Assembly (NCBI GenBank): GCA_963971225.1
Contig: CAXARI010000037.1
Location: forward strand, 1-64,000
Length of the DNA: 64,000 nucleotides
Source: Melieria omissa
Taxonomy: Eukaryota > Arthropoda > Insecta > Diptera > Ulidiidae
Direction: 5' to 3'
A program made the position numbers and the translations under genes. Under the pieces are notes generated by a model that was not told the DNA's origin, searched no databases, and saw only the letters and a list, made by a program, of their open reading frames with translations. The first letter of the stretch is position 1, and each line of letters begins with the position of its first letter. This document shows positions 35,453 through 46,351 of the stretch, piece by piece.

Positions 35453-36090
35453 ATAGTATTCCTAAGCTATATTTAGGCTCTAGTGCGCTTACATTTACTG
35501 AAAAAATAAGAAATCTGGGATTTATTGTAAACCGCAATCTAAGTTGTCGTGATCATATAAATGGGGTTGTGAGCAAGGTATATGCTACACTGCGTAAACT
35601 GCGTATCTCTGCTTTGTTTACCCCCTTGGAAACCAGGCGTAAGCTGGTTGTTCAGCTTATTGTGCCCCTTATCGCCTACTCAGAGATTGTGTATAGTAAG
35701 CTTGATTCCGTGTCTTTGCATAAAGTTAACGTAGCATTTAATAATGCCACGCGATATGTCTACGGACTCAAAAGGTATGAGCACATTTGCCTTTGGCAGA
35801 ATAAGGTACTAGGCTGTAGTATTGAAAATTACCTATCTGCTAAAAACTGCATATTTATCTACAGACTAATGGAGTGGAAAACCCCTCACTATTTGTTCGA
35901 AAAGCTCATACCTTTCAGGTCCAGGAGACACCACAATTTGATTGTCCCAGAATATAACTTTTTAACATCATCAAGACTATTTTTCATTAACGCTGTGAGG
36001 GTCTGGAACTCGGTTTCTGAGGTCATAAGGGCGGGGCTGAACAGGAACAACTTTAAGACAAGAATTTATGAGTATTTTAAAGCACTTTAA
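35453..36090 (+). pseudogene. CR1-like element A ORF2, C-terminal part
   Basis: The last part of ORF2 resumes after the SINE target duplication (PKLYLGSSALTFTEKIRNLGF ...) and ends at TAA 36090. It carries the reverse transcriptase thumb region and the C-terminal domain of CR1/Jockey-group elements (SKVYATLRKLR, VVQLIVPLIAYSEIVYSKL, VRVWNSV). The phase matches the upstream part at 32543-33269 after removing 2183 bp. Confidence 0.85.
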
Positions 36091-36377
36091 TCGCAGGGTA
36101 CCAATGTACTTTTGTGTTGGATGCAGGTCACCTCTTCTTCTTCTCCTTCTTATTTCTTCTTTATGTATTCTCCTCTTTGATCTCTAATTTTCCTACTATA
36201 TTTTTGTCTTCTACTTTTAGATGTAAGGTTAAATATATTATTATTGTTATTAGATTTAAGTTTTGCTTTCAATCCTGTAAAATTTATTAATGATTGATGA
36301 GCATTTAAAAGACTTAGTTCTTATATTGTACAGATGTGTAACTTTTTTCTAAATAAATAAATAAATAAATAAATAAA
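36091..36377 (+). other. 3' UTR and (TAAA)n tail of CR1-like element A
   Basis: The untranslated region ends in about six TAAA/AAAT units (AAATAAATAAATAAAT, about 36351-36377). Non-LTR elements of this group end in short tandem repeats instead of poly(A). The tail abuts CR1-like element B with no visible spacer. Confidence 0.8.
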
Positions 36378-36435
36378 ATTACCTCAGCATCAAGGTTGCA
36401 CTGAACCCTCTCTTTGCCAGATATTCCCATGGATC

Positions 36436-37512
36436 TTAGATACTCCAGAGCACTCTAGGGGGCAGATATGTATTTAATTTGTTATTTAAATACGTTCTTT
36501 TTGCATGACGCACAGACACGACGACCTTGTTACGCAGAAGGCGATATTTTTCCCAACATTCCTGATTCTGATAACATTTCCATTGTGTATATACTCTATT
36601 GCGTTTTTTTATCAAGCGTAGGATTTCAAGTGTCAGCCAAGGCTTTCTGTGACCATGAATTTTAACTGCTCTTAAAGGAACGTGACGATCAAAAAGATAG
36701 TTAACCAGCTTGTTAAGATGTTCTAATTTTTTATCAACACTTGGGTACACTGTGCAATTATTCCAGCTTAGTAACGCAGCTTCTTTGTGTAATTCTTCAA
36801 GGTTAATATTTTTAAAATCTCTGAACGTTAGTTCAGAATTACGTTTAATCCTATCAAACTGCAATCCATAAGATAAGAACAGAAGTTCGTGGTCCGAGAT
36901 TCCACCCAAAGGAAGCTGGTCTACATGGACAACATCGTCACTGTTATTGACACATAGTACATCCAGTAAGCTAGGTTTAGAATTTGGGGCAAAACGAGTA
37001 GCATATTGATTAATAACGTCAATGCCATAAGTACGAAAATTATTAAGCAGATCCTTGGAACGAGAGTCAGTACAGAGAAGGTCAACATTAAAGTCCCGAC
37101 AAACAATGATACGCTCATATTCAAGCATGTATTCTGCTAGTTTGCTAAAAATATTTGAAAGATCATTTGTTCTATTCTTATACTTATATATAACTTTCGG
37201 GTTTGAAGTACTGTTGCAGTATATGGCAACACCTCCGCCACGCATATTGCACATCCTATCATTTCGTAGCAACACATAATCACACAACGCATAGGAACTA
37301 TCATCGAGACAATACTTAAACCAAGTTTCAGTTATACAAATCATATCAATAGTCAAACCATCAAACACATAATTAAAGTAGTCAAGTTTCTCAGCAGTGA
37401 GACTGCGAGCATTCAAATGGCACTTTTTAAACCCATTATGGTTATCACAGATATGCTTTAGAACCGGTCTCAAATGCCCACTGTTAGCGTGAGTTTTTAG
37501 TGCGTTGCACAT
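36436..37512 (-). pseudogene. CR1-like element B ORF2, endonuclease domain
   Basis: It starts at ATG 37512. APE-type endonuclease motifs are present: HLNARSLTAEKLD, DMICITETWF, RGGGVAIY, SDHELLF. The usual GDFN motif reads CRDFNVDLL, so the Gly is Arg. The frame ends in a stop near 36436, but a shifted frame continues (KIHGNIWQ-type residues) to 36378. Reverse transcriptase is absent. The endonuclease would nick chromosomal DNA for target-primed reverse transcription. Confidence 0.85.
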
Positions 37513-37746
37513 TTGTATCTATATTTTAAAATTTCATATGGTCGATGTTTCTGATATTGCAGTAACAGGGACAAAGTTGCAAAGTAGAAAGAAAGAAAGA
37601 GTGGAGTGAAAACGAGAGAGTTGTAGTCAGTGGAACATACACAGTAGAGTTGTAAGTAAAGAGATAAACAAACAAAACAGAAAACAATTGCAAGGGTATA
37701 CATATATAAATAGGATATAGAACTATAAGCTTAAAATAATTAATCC

Positions 37747-38579
37747 TCATGTGTTGTTGCTTGCTGCCAATCGTTCAACGCTCTCTTTACTGTGGACTTT
37801 CACTGCTTCACTTTGTGGACGAACTCGAATGTAGACTTGCCCACGAATAGAAAATGCTGCCGTGAGACGTTTTTGCTTTTTAAGCTGAGTAGCGAGCTGC
37901 ATAATCTCACGGTTGTTCTTTGTGAGGCATTCGTGTACAAATATTCTCCCTTTCTCATGCCCTTCATACCCTATGTCACACAGTGCAAGCGCCCTTCTAT
38001 TTGCTTTGTAGAAACGGGCAATTGCGCTGAATAGCAAAGAGCGATCGTTGGGAGAGACAAGCTTCACTATACGGGCGCCGAATTTTTGTTTGCCTTTCGC
38101 ACCCGAAAAACAGCTCGAATTGGTGGAACATTCAGCTGAATTGCGCGACAAAGCTGAGCGAACTTTTCGCCCAGGTTCTCATTATGTGCGTAAGGAATCC
38201 CACTAATAACGCAATCCGTTGACACCACATTGTTTTCATATTTGTTTAGCTGCGCTGCCAAAACACCCATATCGCTGTGCAGCTGTTTAATCTGGGCACA
38301 CTCACGCTCAGCCTTTTCCACACGCTCCTCCAATTTTCTGCAATGCAATTTTAAATTTGCCAAATCTGCCACCATTTCGCCAATCCTCTGCATGACCCGC
38401 TCTTCTGACTCTCTCACGCGCGCCGCCAATTGCTCCACGATGCTTTCCTTTTGCGCCTCTATTCTCAAGATCCAAGCTAAAGAGGGCGGACTCTCAATCT
38501 TCGCAGCTTTATTCAGCAGAGTTGGAGTTTTTTGGGGAGAAGAAATCGCTGTGCGCGCGGATTTCGTTCTTGTTGTCAT
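37747..38579 (-). pseudogene. CR1-like element B ORF1 protein, one frameshift
   Basis: It starts at ATG 38579. Residues about 40-115 are charged and heptad-like (RESEERVMQRIGEMVADL, KLEERVEKAERE), indicating a coiled coil that would trimerise the protein. A frameshift near 38090 separates this from the C-terminal domain (IVKLVSPNDRSLLF ... HECLTKNNREIMQLA ... AAFSIRGQVYIRVRP), which is homologous to the ORF1 fragment at 25313-25761. The stop is at 37747. An RNA-chaperone role is inferred from the family. Confidence 0.83.
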
Positions 38580-39181
38580 TTTTGCAAAACAGTCAACAAA
38601 ATTTCTTTATTTATTTATCAGTTTTGTATTGTTCGCGGTTGGTATCACTCACGAGCCCGGGTAGAGAGTAGGTTCACCAAAACTTTTGCGGAGTCGTTTT
38701 TGTAAATCAGACAGTGGAATTTAACCCTCTAGCAGGCTAGTCCGCCTGTAGGTGGGGTGTAATCTTTTAGCTTTTAAAATTCCAAGCAAATCCATTTTTG
38801 TTTTAAATCGCCAAGAAGGCTTTGAGAAACTTTCCAATGCATGCACAGGAATATTTTTTTTATCGTTGTGGTCATATTTTCGGCTCATTGATTATCATTT
38901 AAAGCGTAAAATTGGTGCCGAACAGGCGTAAAAATAATTTGTGAAACGTTGTGATTTTCAAAAATTAATTTAAAATATTTAGAGATTTTTGATAAAGCTC
39001 AGAAAATTATTGGTAAGTAAATAAAAGTCTTCTTAATCCAAAGGCGTTTTTAACGAAAGTTTTATAAAAGTGAAAGGTTACAAAACATCGTTTTAATCAT
39101 TCCCGCCTACAGGCGGACTTGCCGGGCTACGTATAATTTTACGATCTTTGTTGCTCATATTGGCCTTTCATTTGTTTAGAT

Positions 39182-39373
39182 ATGTCGCGACGAGGAAGGA
39201 ATAAACTGCCAAATTTATCTGATGGAGAAATTATGGGATTCATGGGAGGCATGCATTCTGATCTCGAAACTGATGAAGAGTCAAATGGGGATTTTAGAGA
39301 TGATGATAACGATGATAGGGCCCAAATATTAAATATGAAATTGATCAGTAGTAGACAGCATTCCATCTGTTGA
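39182..39373 (+). pseudogene. piggyBac transposase, N-terminal fragment
   Basis: ATG 39182 opens a 63-codon frame (MSRRGRNKLPNLSDGE ...) with the acidic, Asp/Glu-rich N-terminus seen in piggyBac transposases. It stops at 39371-39373, shortly before the mariner insertion. More N-terminal-like sequence (SSSVIHQALQPTVPEKP) resumes after the mariner near 40390. The catalytic DDD region is not present. Confidence 0.75.
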
Positions 39374-39432
39374 TTTGCTCTGTTATGTGGTAGACAAAGG
39401 TTTGAATATCAGTAACATAAGTAATACATATA

Positions 39433-40375
39433 CCTTGTGACCGAAAAGTTTCCGGAAATTTTAAATAAAACGCAAAATTCTTAATCTTCATCAATATTTA
39501 TTTTATCTCCTTCAAAATATGCTCCATTAGAAGCGATACACATATGCCAACGTTTCTTCCAATCATCAAAACATTTTTTATAGGCGCTTTCCGGTATGGC
39601 TTTGAGTTCCCTCTGCGAATTCTGTTTTACGTCTTCTATGAATTCAAAACGCGTTCCTCTGAGTCGTAATTTGAGTTTGGGAAACAGGAAAAAGTCACAC
39701 GGTGCAAGATCAGGTGAATACGGTGGCTGTTCGATGGTATTTGAATGTTTGGCCTTAAAATCGTTGATAATGTTGGCTCGGTGCGAGGGAGCATTATCGT
39801 CATGAAAAATCCATGAATTATCCTTCCACAATTGAGGCCGTTTACGGCGGATATTTTCACGCAAACGTCTTAAAACAGTCAAATAATAGTCTTTACCGAC
39901 TGTTTGTCCTTCAGGGACGAATTCATGATGCACCACACCACGAATATCGAAGAAAACAATCAGCATTACCTTGATTTTCGAGCGACTTTGGCGTGGTTTT
40001 TTCGGTTTCGGCTCGTCTTTTCCTCTCCATTCCGATGATTGTTGGCTTGTTTGCATGTCGTACTCGTAGACCCATGTCTCGTCACCAGTTATGATGCGTT
40101 CCATGAAAGTTGGAGCGGAATTGGCACGATCAAGCACGTCCAAAGAGACCTGTTCACGGTACTCATTTTGAAGAAAATTCTCAACAAAATCGCAACGCAC
40201 TACTGAGGTGAACTGGTTTCAACAGCTGCCGTAAACAAACTGTCTGACAGATCGCGCTCATTTTTGGCATAGTAATTAAGGACAGTGCCACCAACCTACA
40301 GAAACTTAAAATATCGAAAAATATACAGAACGCGAATTTTAAATGAGAATTTCCGGAAACTTTTCGGTCACAATG
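39433..40375 (-). mobile_element. mariner element 1 (943 bp), N-terminally deleted
   Basis: Inverted repeats TTGTGACCGAAAAGTTTCC (left) and the same sequence complemented (right) are flanked by TA at 39431-39432 and 40376-40377. It sits inside the piggyBac element. It is shorter than the typical 1.3 kb because the part encoding the DNA-binding N-terminus is missing. Confidence 0.93.
39481..40200 (-). pseudogene. mariner transposase, catalytic part
   Basis: This 239-codon frame contains the D,D34D catalytic triad: GDETWVYEYD, FHDDNAPSHRA and YSPDLAPCDFFLF. It ends NIDED at 39481. The N-terminal paired helix-turn-helix domain that recognises the inverted repeats is absent: only about 170 bp lie between the frame start and the right end. 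The catalytic region reads open, so the loss of the N-terminus is the main defect. Mariner transposases cut and paste at TA. Confidence 0.88.
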
Positions 40376-40380
40376 TATAT

Positions 40381-40845
40381 CCAGTAGCTACTTCATCATC
40401 AGTCATTCATCAGGCATTACAACCAACTGTGCCTGAAAAACCACACGCTGATGAACAAACTTCAAAAATTCGATATTTGATTGCTAAACCGGCAAAAAGG
40501 CCTTGATCGCCATTGCCATCGCAAGAAGAAGGCACCTGATGGTGGTATTGTAATGCATCGACGTATTCATGGGGCGACCATGTTCGAACTTCCTAAATTT
40601 CGCAGAGAAGTCGCATCTGTCCTTTGTTAGAAACTACAAAGACAACGTAAACCATCAGGTAGGCCGTCCAAAAATATTTCAAACGCCCCGTCACCACCAC
40701 CAAAGAGGACTTACTTACCCCCTTCGTGCGACGGATATAACCATTTACCCGATTTTTTGGATCGTAAGGATAAACGAATGTGCAAAAACCCTGGTTGCAA
40801 ATTGGAAACCCAAATAATTTGAACGAAATGTAAACTGGACTTATG
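40381..40845 (+). pseudogene. piggyBac transposase, remnants and C-terminal cysteine-rich end
   Basis: After the mariner a short stretch (SSVIHQALQPTV) is followed by broken frames that include a C-terminal segment with KRTYL, then KDKRMCKNPGCKLET and KCKLDLCV near 40770-40845. That matches the cysteine-rich domain at the end of piggyBac transposases, which binds the terminal repeats. Multiple frameshifts and stops are present. Confidence 0.7.
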
Positions 40846-41135
40846 CGTTTATTACCAAAAATGAAAATAATGTTGATAATAATAAATGACTTTTCTCTTT
40901 ACACTTTTTAATTATAATTTAATAATTACAATTTTAATCAACGATATTGAATTTAAGTTTTTCACTCCTAAGCCGGCAGGTCCGCCTACAGGCGGGGTAC
41001 CTTTATTCTCATCTGGAAGCTAAACTACTCATCAATTAGAAAAAATAACTTCATGTTCGACTTTTCTGATCCAAAACTAGCCTGTCTATAATTTTTTCAT
41101 CGAGAAAAAAAATTGGCCTGCTAGAGGGTTAAATA

Positions 41136-41877
41136 TCAGGTGTACAACTTTGCTTCCGCCGTTTTTTTCCAAAATTAAAAGCTTTATTGCGAAAAAGTGC
41201 TTACAGATGTATTATTCAAAGTATTGTCCGTCGCTAGCGACAACTTTCTCCCATCTTTCCGGCAATTTTCGGATCCCGGCTCGAAAAAAGGAGTCCTCTT
41301 TTGACGCTATCCATGAAGCAATCCATTTTTCCAATTCTTCGAAGGATTGAAAATGTTGATCTTCCAGGCCGTGTGCCATCGAACGGAATAGGTGGAAGTC
41401 AGAAGGGGCGACATCTGGGGAATACGGCGGGTGGGGCAAGACTTCCCATTTCAGCGTTTCCAGGTACTTTTTGACCACTTTTGCGACGTGAGGCCGAGCA
41501 TTGTCGTGTTGGAGGATGACTTAGTCATTCGAAATCACCATTTTTAAAACGTTGAAACCACTCCCGACACGTTCTTTCACTCAGAGCAGCATCACCGTAA
41601 GTTTCTGAGAGCATTCGATGCGCTTCAGCTGCATTTTTTTTTCGAATTGTAACAGAAAAGTAAAACTTACCGCAAATGGCGAGAATTGGGCACATAAACG
41701 GACATTTTCGAGCGTGAATAATACGAAAACAATAACAACTGTCACTGAAACGGCGATGACAATTCGTTAGGCACTGTCCACACTCACTTTAAAGGCATTA
41801 CCATCTATGTATTTCAACCAGCCTCAGCCGGTACAGCCACCTATCGAAAAACGGCGGAAGCAAAGTTGTACACCTGA
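41136..41877 (-). mobile_element. mariner element 2 (742 bp), Mos1-type deletion derivative
   Basis: Inverted repeats TCAGGTGTACAACTTTGC at 41136 and the complement ending at 41877 are flanked by TA (41134-41135 and 41878-41879). It begins 5 bp after the piggyBac TTAA. The repeats and the C-terminal protein sequence resemble the mauritiana (Mos1) subfamily. A central deletion leaves a non-autonomous remnant. Confidence 0.9.
41212..41670 (-). pseudogene. mariner element 2 transposase remnants
   Basis: The N-terminal helix-turn-helix region survives near 41550-41650 (AEAHRMLSETYGDAALSERTC in the minus frame). The frame then joins, after a deletion and frameshift, to the C-terminal 88 codons ending at 41212 (VLPHPPYSPDVAPSDFHLF ... 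LPERWEKVVASDGQYFE). That part holds the third catalytic Asp. The first and second catalytic Asp residues have been lost. Confidence 0.85.
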
Positions 41878-41934
41878 TAAACAATTATTGATTTGCAGCA
41901 ATTTGAGAACACGTCTACTCTGAACACATTTCAA

Positions 41935-42338
41935 TTACTGTTTAAAATAAAAAAACACTTAATTTCTCAAACGCAGTCAATAAAAACCACAATCACTTTA
42001 TTTCACACTTTACTGTCTTTACACTTAATTATTTCCTTCATTACTCCGTGTGGCACCTTCACTTGCCTAAACCAAGACTGACTCGCTGCGCCGTACCCGG
42101 CTGCCTTTTATACCTGTCCGGTTATCGCGCAGATCGTTTCCGCACATTCTAATTGGACTAGAAGTTTCAATTATTATCGCGGGCCATCATTGCCAGATCG
42201 AATTATAGCAAGTCGCTGTACTTTAAAGTGCGTGCCTAAAAGTATGCCCGTAAAAGCATTCATAGCACGGCGCGTAGCGACAGGGCGCCTTGCACAGCGA
42301 CCGGCTGCTTTGCACAGCGACAGTCTTATCATAACACT
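41935..42338 (-). repeat. 3' LTR of the SAP-gag element, truncated at its outer end
   Basis: It aligns with the 5' LTR from about 41935 (AAAACACTTAATTTCTCAAACG) to TTATCATAACA at 42338 and contains the stretch missing from the 5' LTR. The outer 45 bp or so (TGTTATGAATAC...CTCTGG) are absent, so the element end has been lost or replaced. The complement of the TATA box lies at 42106-42112. Confidence 0.85.
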
Positions 42339-42344
42339 GCTCAC

Positions 42345-43756
42345 CACTTAGACTTGTTCGTCCCGAACAAGTGCCGAGGCTCCGCTGTGATAAGGCGCCA
42401 GGCGCTCCAAATGCACTATCTTCAGCTTAACGCCTCTATTGCTGCAACGTTGAATCCTGTATACCACGTCATTAATCCTAGTCACGACTTTGTACGGTCC
42501 TTCCCTTTACGGTCCTTAGCAATACCAGACCGCCTTCTTGGAACCCTGCTGAGTTGGCCCGTAGATCATATCTGGCTTTCACCTTATCGCTGACCAGTTT
42601 GGTGCGGCTCCTTATAAACTGGTGAATTTCCTCCAGTTCCGTCCGCTTATTGACCAACTAGTCAGTCTTAGAGCCTCCCGTCGTACTGACTACCCCGAAC
42701 TTCAAGTCAGCGGGTAACCGCAACTCTGTGCCGAACACTGCTCGGGCTGGAGTGAGTGATGTCGTGTCGTGCGGGGCTGACCTATACGCCATCAGGAACA
42801 GGGGGATATGCGTGTCCCAATCCTTTTGATTCCTGCCTACCACTTTCCGCAGGTATTCCTCCAGTGTCCGGTTAAAGCGTTTCACCATGTCGTCGGACTG
42901 TGGGTGCAAAGGAGTGGTACGCGTTTTCTTTATCCCCAGCAGCCTACACACTTCCTTGAATACCGCAGACTAGAAATTCCGGCCTTGATCTGAGTGCAAC
43001 TCCAACGGAACTCCAAACATGGCTACCCAGTTGTTTACCAGCTTTTCCGAGATCGTAGTGGCCTCCTGGTTAGTAATAGGGTACACTTCGGGCCATTTGC
43101 TGAAGTAATCCATTACCACCAGCACATATTTGTTGCCTTGACTGCTAGTTGGGAATGGGCCGGCGACGTCCATAGCAATCCGCTCGAAGGGCGCTCCCAC
43201 GTTGTACTGCTGCATGCGGCCTCCAGATTTTCTTGTCGGCCCTTTCGCGGCTGAACATCGGTCGCAGCTCTTAATCCACTCGGCTACAGACTCCTGACAT
43301 CCTACCCAGTAGAATCGTCTTTTTATTTTGGCGACGGTTTTGGTGATGCCCAGGTGCCCTCCACTGGAGTCGTTATGGTATGCCTCGATGACCTCGCTGA
43401 TTCTGCACTTCGGCACTACCATTAGGGAGTTGCTGGTCCGACCATCCTCGTTCTCCCATTCGCGGTACAGCCATCCTTCCTTCAGCCGCAGACTTTTCCA
43501 CTGCGCCCAGTAAGCCTTAGCGATCGTGCTTTCACCGGCCATCTCCTGCCAGTCCGGACGTGCGCCTTGCTTCTTGCCTTCGACGATTTTTGCAAGATCC
43601 GCATCCTCACGCTGGTCCTTTTGTAGCCTGCCCGCAGACCACTCTTCCTTTGGCATAACGCTTACCAACCGGACGTCCACTATCTGTTCTTTGCTTTCGG
43701 CTCGCGAGCACTGCCTGCATTCGACTTTGCACGGACGGCGTGACAAGGCATCGGCA
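42345..43756 (-). pseudogene. Integrase of the SAP-gag element
   Basis: Begins DALSRRPCKVECRQC next to the insertion. The His/Cys domain (YHNDSSGGHLGITK ... CDRC) is intact. Core residues: MDVAGPF (first Asp), HSDQGRNF (second Asp). The Glu expected in the MVERFNRT motif reads MVKRFNRT, so the catalytic Glu is Lys. TAG at 42970-42972 and a further stop near 42658 interrupt the frame. A C-terminal segment (RSRTKLVSDKVKARYDLRA in the minus frame) extends to about 42345. Integrase joins the DNA copy to the chromosome; this one could not. Confidence 0.88.
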
Positions 43757-46351
43757 TTTATTTATTTATTTATTCGTCTACCGGGCTTAGCCCTCACAGA
43801 CTACAAATAACTTACAACTTAAGTCAAATAACAACTTAAATGTAATATAACAATTCGCACAGTTTTTTCTTTAAAAGCTCTCGACTTAAGTTAAAATCGA
43901 CATTATTGCAAATAGTGTTACACAAAGATGTAAATTTGTGAATCGGTTCATTCTCACCATATCTTGTTCTATGGACCGTATTATAAAAAATATATCTTTC
44001 TCTTAAGCACCGACCCGGCACATAAAAAGGTAAACGCGTCAGTAGTTCTGGCGAGTCTATCTTGCTATCGTATATATCCTTGATGAACAGGATCCCATAC
44101 ATCTTTCTCCTACTCGTGAGGTCCTGCAGATTTAGAATTCTACATCTGAGTTCATAAGGCGGCATGGATGGGTACAGACGTCGAAGAGCGAACTTAGTGA
44201 AACGCCTTTGGACCCTTTCCAGTCTTTTAGAGTCAGCTTCAAAATTTGGGTCCCATATAATGCACGAATATTCCAACACTGATCTAACCAAACACGTAAA
44301 CAGACTTTTCAAAGTGAGCGGGTCAAGGAAGTCTTTGGAATTGCGTTTTAAAAAACCAAGTTTAGAGTTGGCTGAGGATACAACATATTCCCTGTGGAAA
44401 TCAAACTTGAGCTTAGAGTCAAGGTAAACTCCTAAATCCTTCACAACGGTCTTGCGGAAAAAAGCGTCAACATCGTTGTATGTGTAGTCATGGATTTATG
44501 GGCTGTTATTCCGCGAGAAGGAAATCGTACTGCATTTTACGAAATTCAGCCGCAAACCATTTCGTCACACCAGGATATCAAGAAGTGTATGTCCTGTTGC
44601 ATTGCAAGACAATCACCACGATTCCGAATAGCGAGGTAAAGTTTTAAGTCGTCAGCGTACATTAAACACTGACAAGATTTTAAGACTAGTACGATATCAT
44701 TGATGAAAATGGAGAAAAGCAGGGGGCCAAGATGATGATGTAACAGCAATTGGTTTAGAATAACTCTGGCCAACCTTTACGATTAGTTTTCTATTTGTTA
44801 AGTAGGAATCCAGCCATTTTAAGGCGCTAGCATGAATGCCAAGCTTTTCTAACTTAAAAAGAAGCAGACTATGATTCAAGCTATCGAAGGCCTTTACGAA
44901 GTCAGTGTACAGAGCGTCAACTTGAACCCCATTTTCAACTTTATTGGTAACGAAATTTGTAAATATAGCCAGGTTTGTGCAGGTGGACCTACCCGGGAAA
45001 AACCCATGTTGTTGAGTTACGATATGATTCTTGAAAGCATGTAATAGCGTTTCATTAACCATTTTAACCAATAGTTTTGGGATAATGGAAATCTTTGCGA
45101 TCGGTCTGTAGTTTTCGACTGAATTTCTGAGTCCAGACTTATAGATTGGAGAAATAAATGCAGTCTTCCACTCGTCGAGTACGCAGCCGGAGTGAAGTGA
45201 TGCATTAAAATTAACGTGAGAGGAATGTGGAGCGAGCTTGCACAGTTTTTTAGGAAAATAGGGGGTAATAGATCATATCCTGCACCTTTTGAAGCATCTA
45301 AAGTTACCAGGGATTTAAAGACTTGCTCTTCAGTAACCGTCATTCGTCCAATGTCTACGACTTGCGATAGCATAGAGAGATCGTTAGAAATCTGGTTATT
45401 GTTAAAACTATCAAACACTGACCCGAAAAAGTGCGCGAATAGCTCGCAAGTATTTTGGGGGGAAGTGGCGACTGATCCTTTGAACTCAATTGATATCGGG
45501 ATTCCATTGATTTTTCGCTTGGAGTTATAAAAAAACCAGAATGATTTCGGATTAGCTTTTATATCCGCTTCAAGAGAATTAATGTACTTCCTATATAGGA
45601 ACTTGGTTAAGCACTCAAACTCTCTTCTACGGCGACTGAAAACCAATTCGTCAGCATAAGAGCGTGTGCTTTTGTACTTTTTATGTGCCTTGTTGCGCAA
45701 ATTCTTTAGTTTAATTGTTTTTTTGTTAAACCAGGGAAGATTAAAAGACCTTCTCCTTACACGTTTTGGTACGAAAAGTTGTAGACCTTCATCCACAGCC
45801 TTCTTAAAAGTTAAATACATGTCTGAGAGGTCCATGGAATGAAATATTCTGTCCCAACTTATCGAGTCAAAAAATTGGTTAAGAGCGCCGTAGTTCGCGT
45901 CAGAGAAGTTAAAGAAGCATTCCGATCATAAGAATTACCACTGAAATCAAGAAAAGAAAAATGTACAGCAATTGATTTATGATGAACCGATTCACGAGTT
46001 AAAGGCACATCGTGCTTATTAACATGAACGACGAGATCATTACTTACGAAAATTAGGTCTAAGATTCTATTGAGATCATTTAAGACATCGTTTAATTGGA
46101 ATAGGCCGAACGAATAAAGTGTGTCACAAAGCAAAGATTCATGATCGCCTTTAATATTAAAAGGTAATTAAAACTGATCTTCCGTGCTGAATACCCACTG
46201 AATAGAACTTAAGTTGAAGTCTCCCATAACACAAGGAGATTGATAAGATTGAAGGGTATTATATACATAGCTAATATTTTCAGTATGAAGCTTATAGACA
46301 TCGTAAGCACTGCCAGGGGGCACATAACTAACAATAAAACATATCTCATTA
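43757..46351 (-). mobile_element. CR1/Jockey-group non-LTR retrotransposon C, 5' truncated
   Basis: It inserted on the minus strand between the RNase H and integrase of the SAP-gag element. The 3' tail is (AAAT)n (plus-strand TTTATTTATTTATTTATT at 43757-43775). It carries the end of an endonuclease domain, reverse transcriptase and C-terminal domain. The 5' end begins within the endonuclease, so it is 5' truncated, the usual outcome of incomplete target-primed reverse transcription. Confidence 0.87.
43836..46351 (-). pseudogene. ORF2 of non-LTR element C: endonuclease end, reverse transcriptase, C-terminal domain
   Basis: Fragments in order on the minus strand: endonuclease end (FIVSYVPPG, VMGDFNLSSIQW near 46205, RILDLIFVSND near 46050); linker (NLPWFNKKTIKLKNLRNKAHKK near 45735); reverse transcriptase start (FKSLVTLDASKGAGYDLLPP near 45290), HGFFPGRSTCTNLAIF near 45000, TDFVKAFDSLNHSLLLFKL near 44900, LGPLLFSIFIND near 44720, MYADDLKLYL near 44660; C-terminal region (MKDLGVYLDSKLKF ... 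LEYSCIIWDPNF) ending at 43836. Several frameshifts, including loss of most of the GVPQGS motif near 44760. Confidence 0.85.

Larger units (their letters stand above)
25313..36377 (+). mobile_element. CR1-like non-LTR retrotransposon A, with two nested insertions
   Basis: In order: an ORF1 fragment (25313-25761), a complete mdg3-like LTR element (25782-30903), ORF2 with endonuclease and reverse transcriptase (about 31083-33269), a SINE plus foldback insertion (33270-35442), the rest of ORF2 (35453-36090), a 3' untranslated region, and a (TAAA)n-type tail at about 36351-36377. The 5' end is cut by the BEL LTR. ORF2 has several frameshifts, so this is a decayed copy. CR1-like assignment rests on the NARSL/ETWF endonuclease start, the LLDFSKAFDSVDH and GVPQGSVLGPLLF reverse transcriptase motifs and the tetranucleotide tail. 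Confidence 0.85.
36378..38720 (-). mobile_element. CR1-like non-LTR retrotransposon B, 5' portion
   Basis: On the minus strand the order is a 5' UTR (about 38580-38720), ORF1 (38579-37747) and the endonuclease part of ORF2 (37512-36436), ending abruptly at 36378 where the tail of element A begins. Element A may have inserted into it, with the missing 3' half lost. The 5' UTR is interrupted by a piggyBac element and may continue beyond the adjacent mariner (after 41880). It is a different subfamily from element A. Confidence 0.8.
38725..41128 (+). mobile_element. piggyBac-type DNA transposon, internally deleted, with nested mariner
   Basis: The ends are CCCTCTAGCAGGC at 38725 and its complement GCCTGCTAGAGGG ending at 41128. 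Both are flanked by TTAA (38721-38724 and 41129-41132), the piggyBac hallmark. The palindromic motif CCGCCTACAGGCGG occurs subterminally near 39104 and 40983, and a variant (CCGCCTGTAGGTGG) lies near the left end. Without the mariner, about 1.46 kb remains compared with about 2.4 kb for a full element. Only the N-terminal and C-terminal ends of the transposase survive. Confidence 0.92.
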
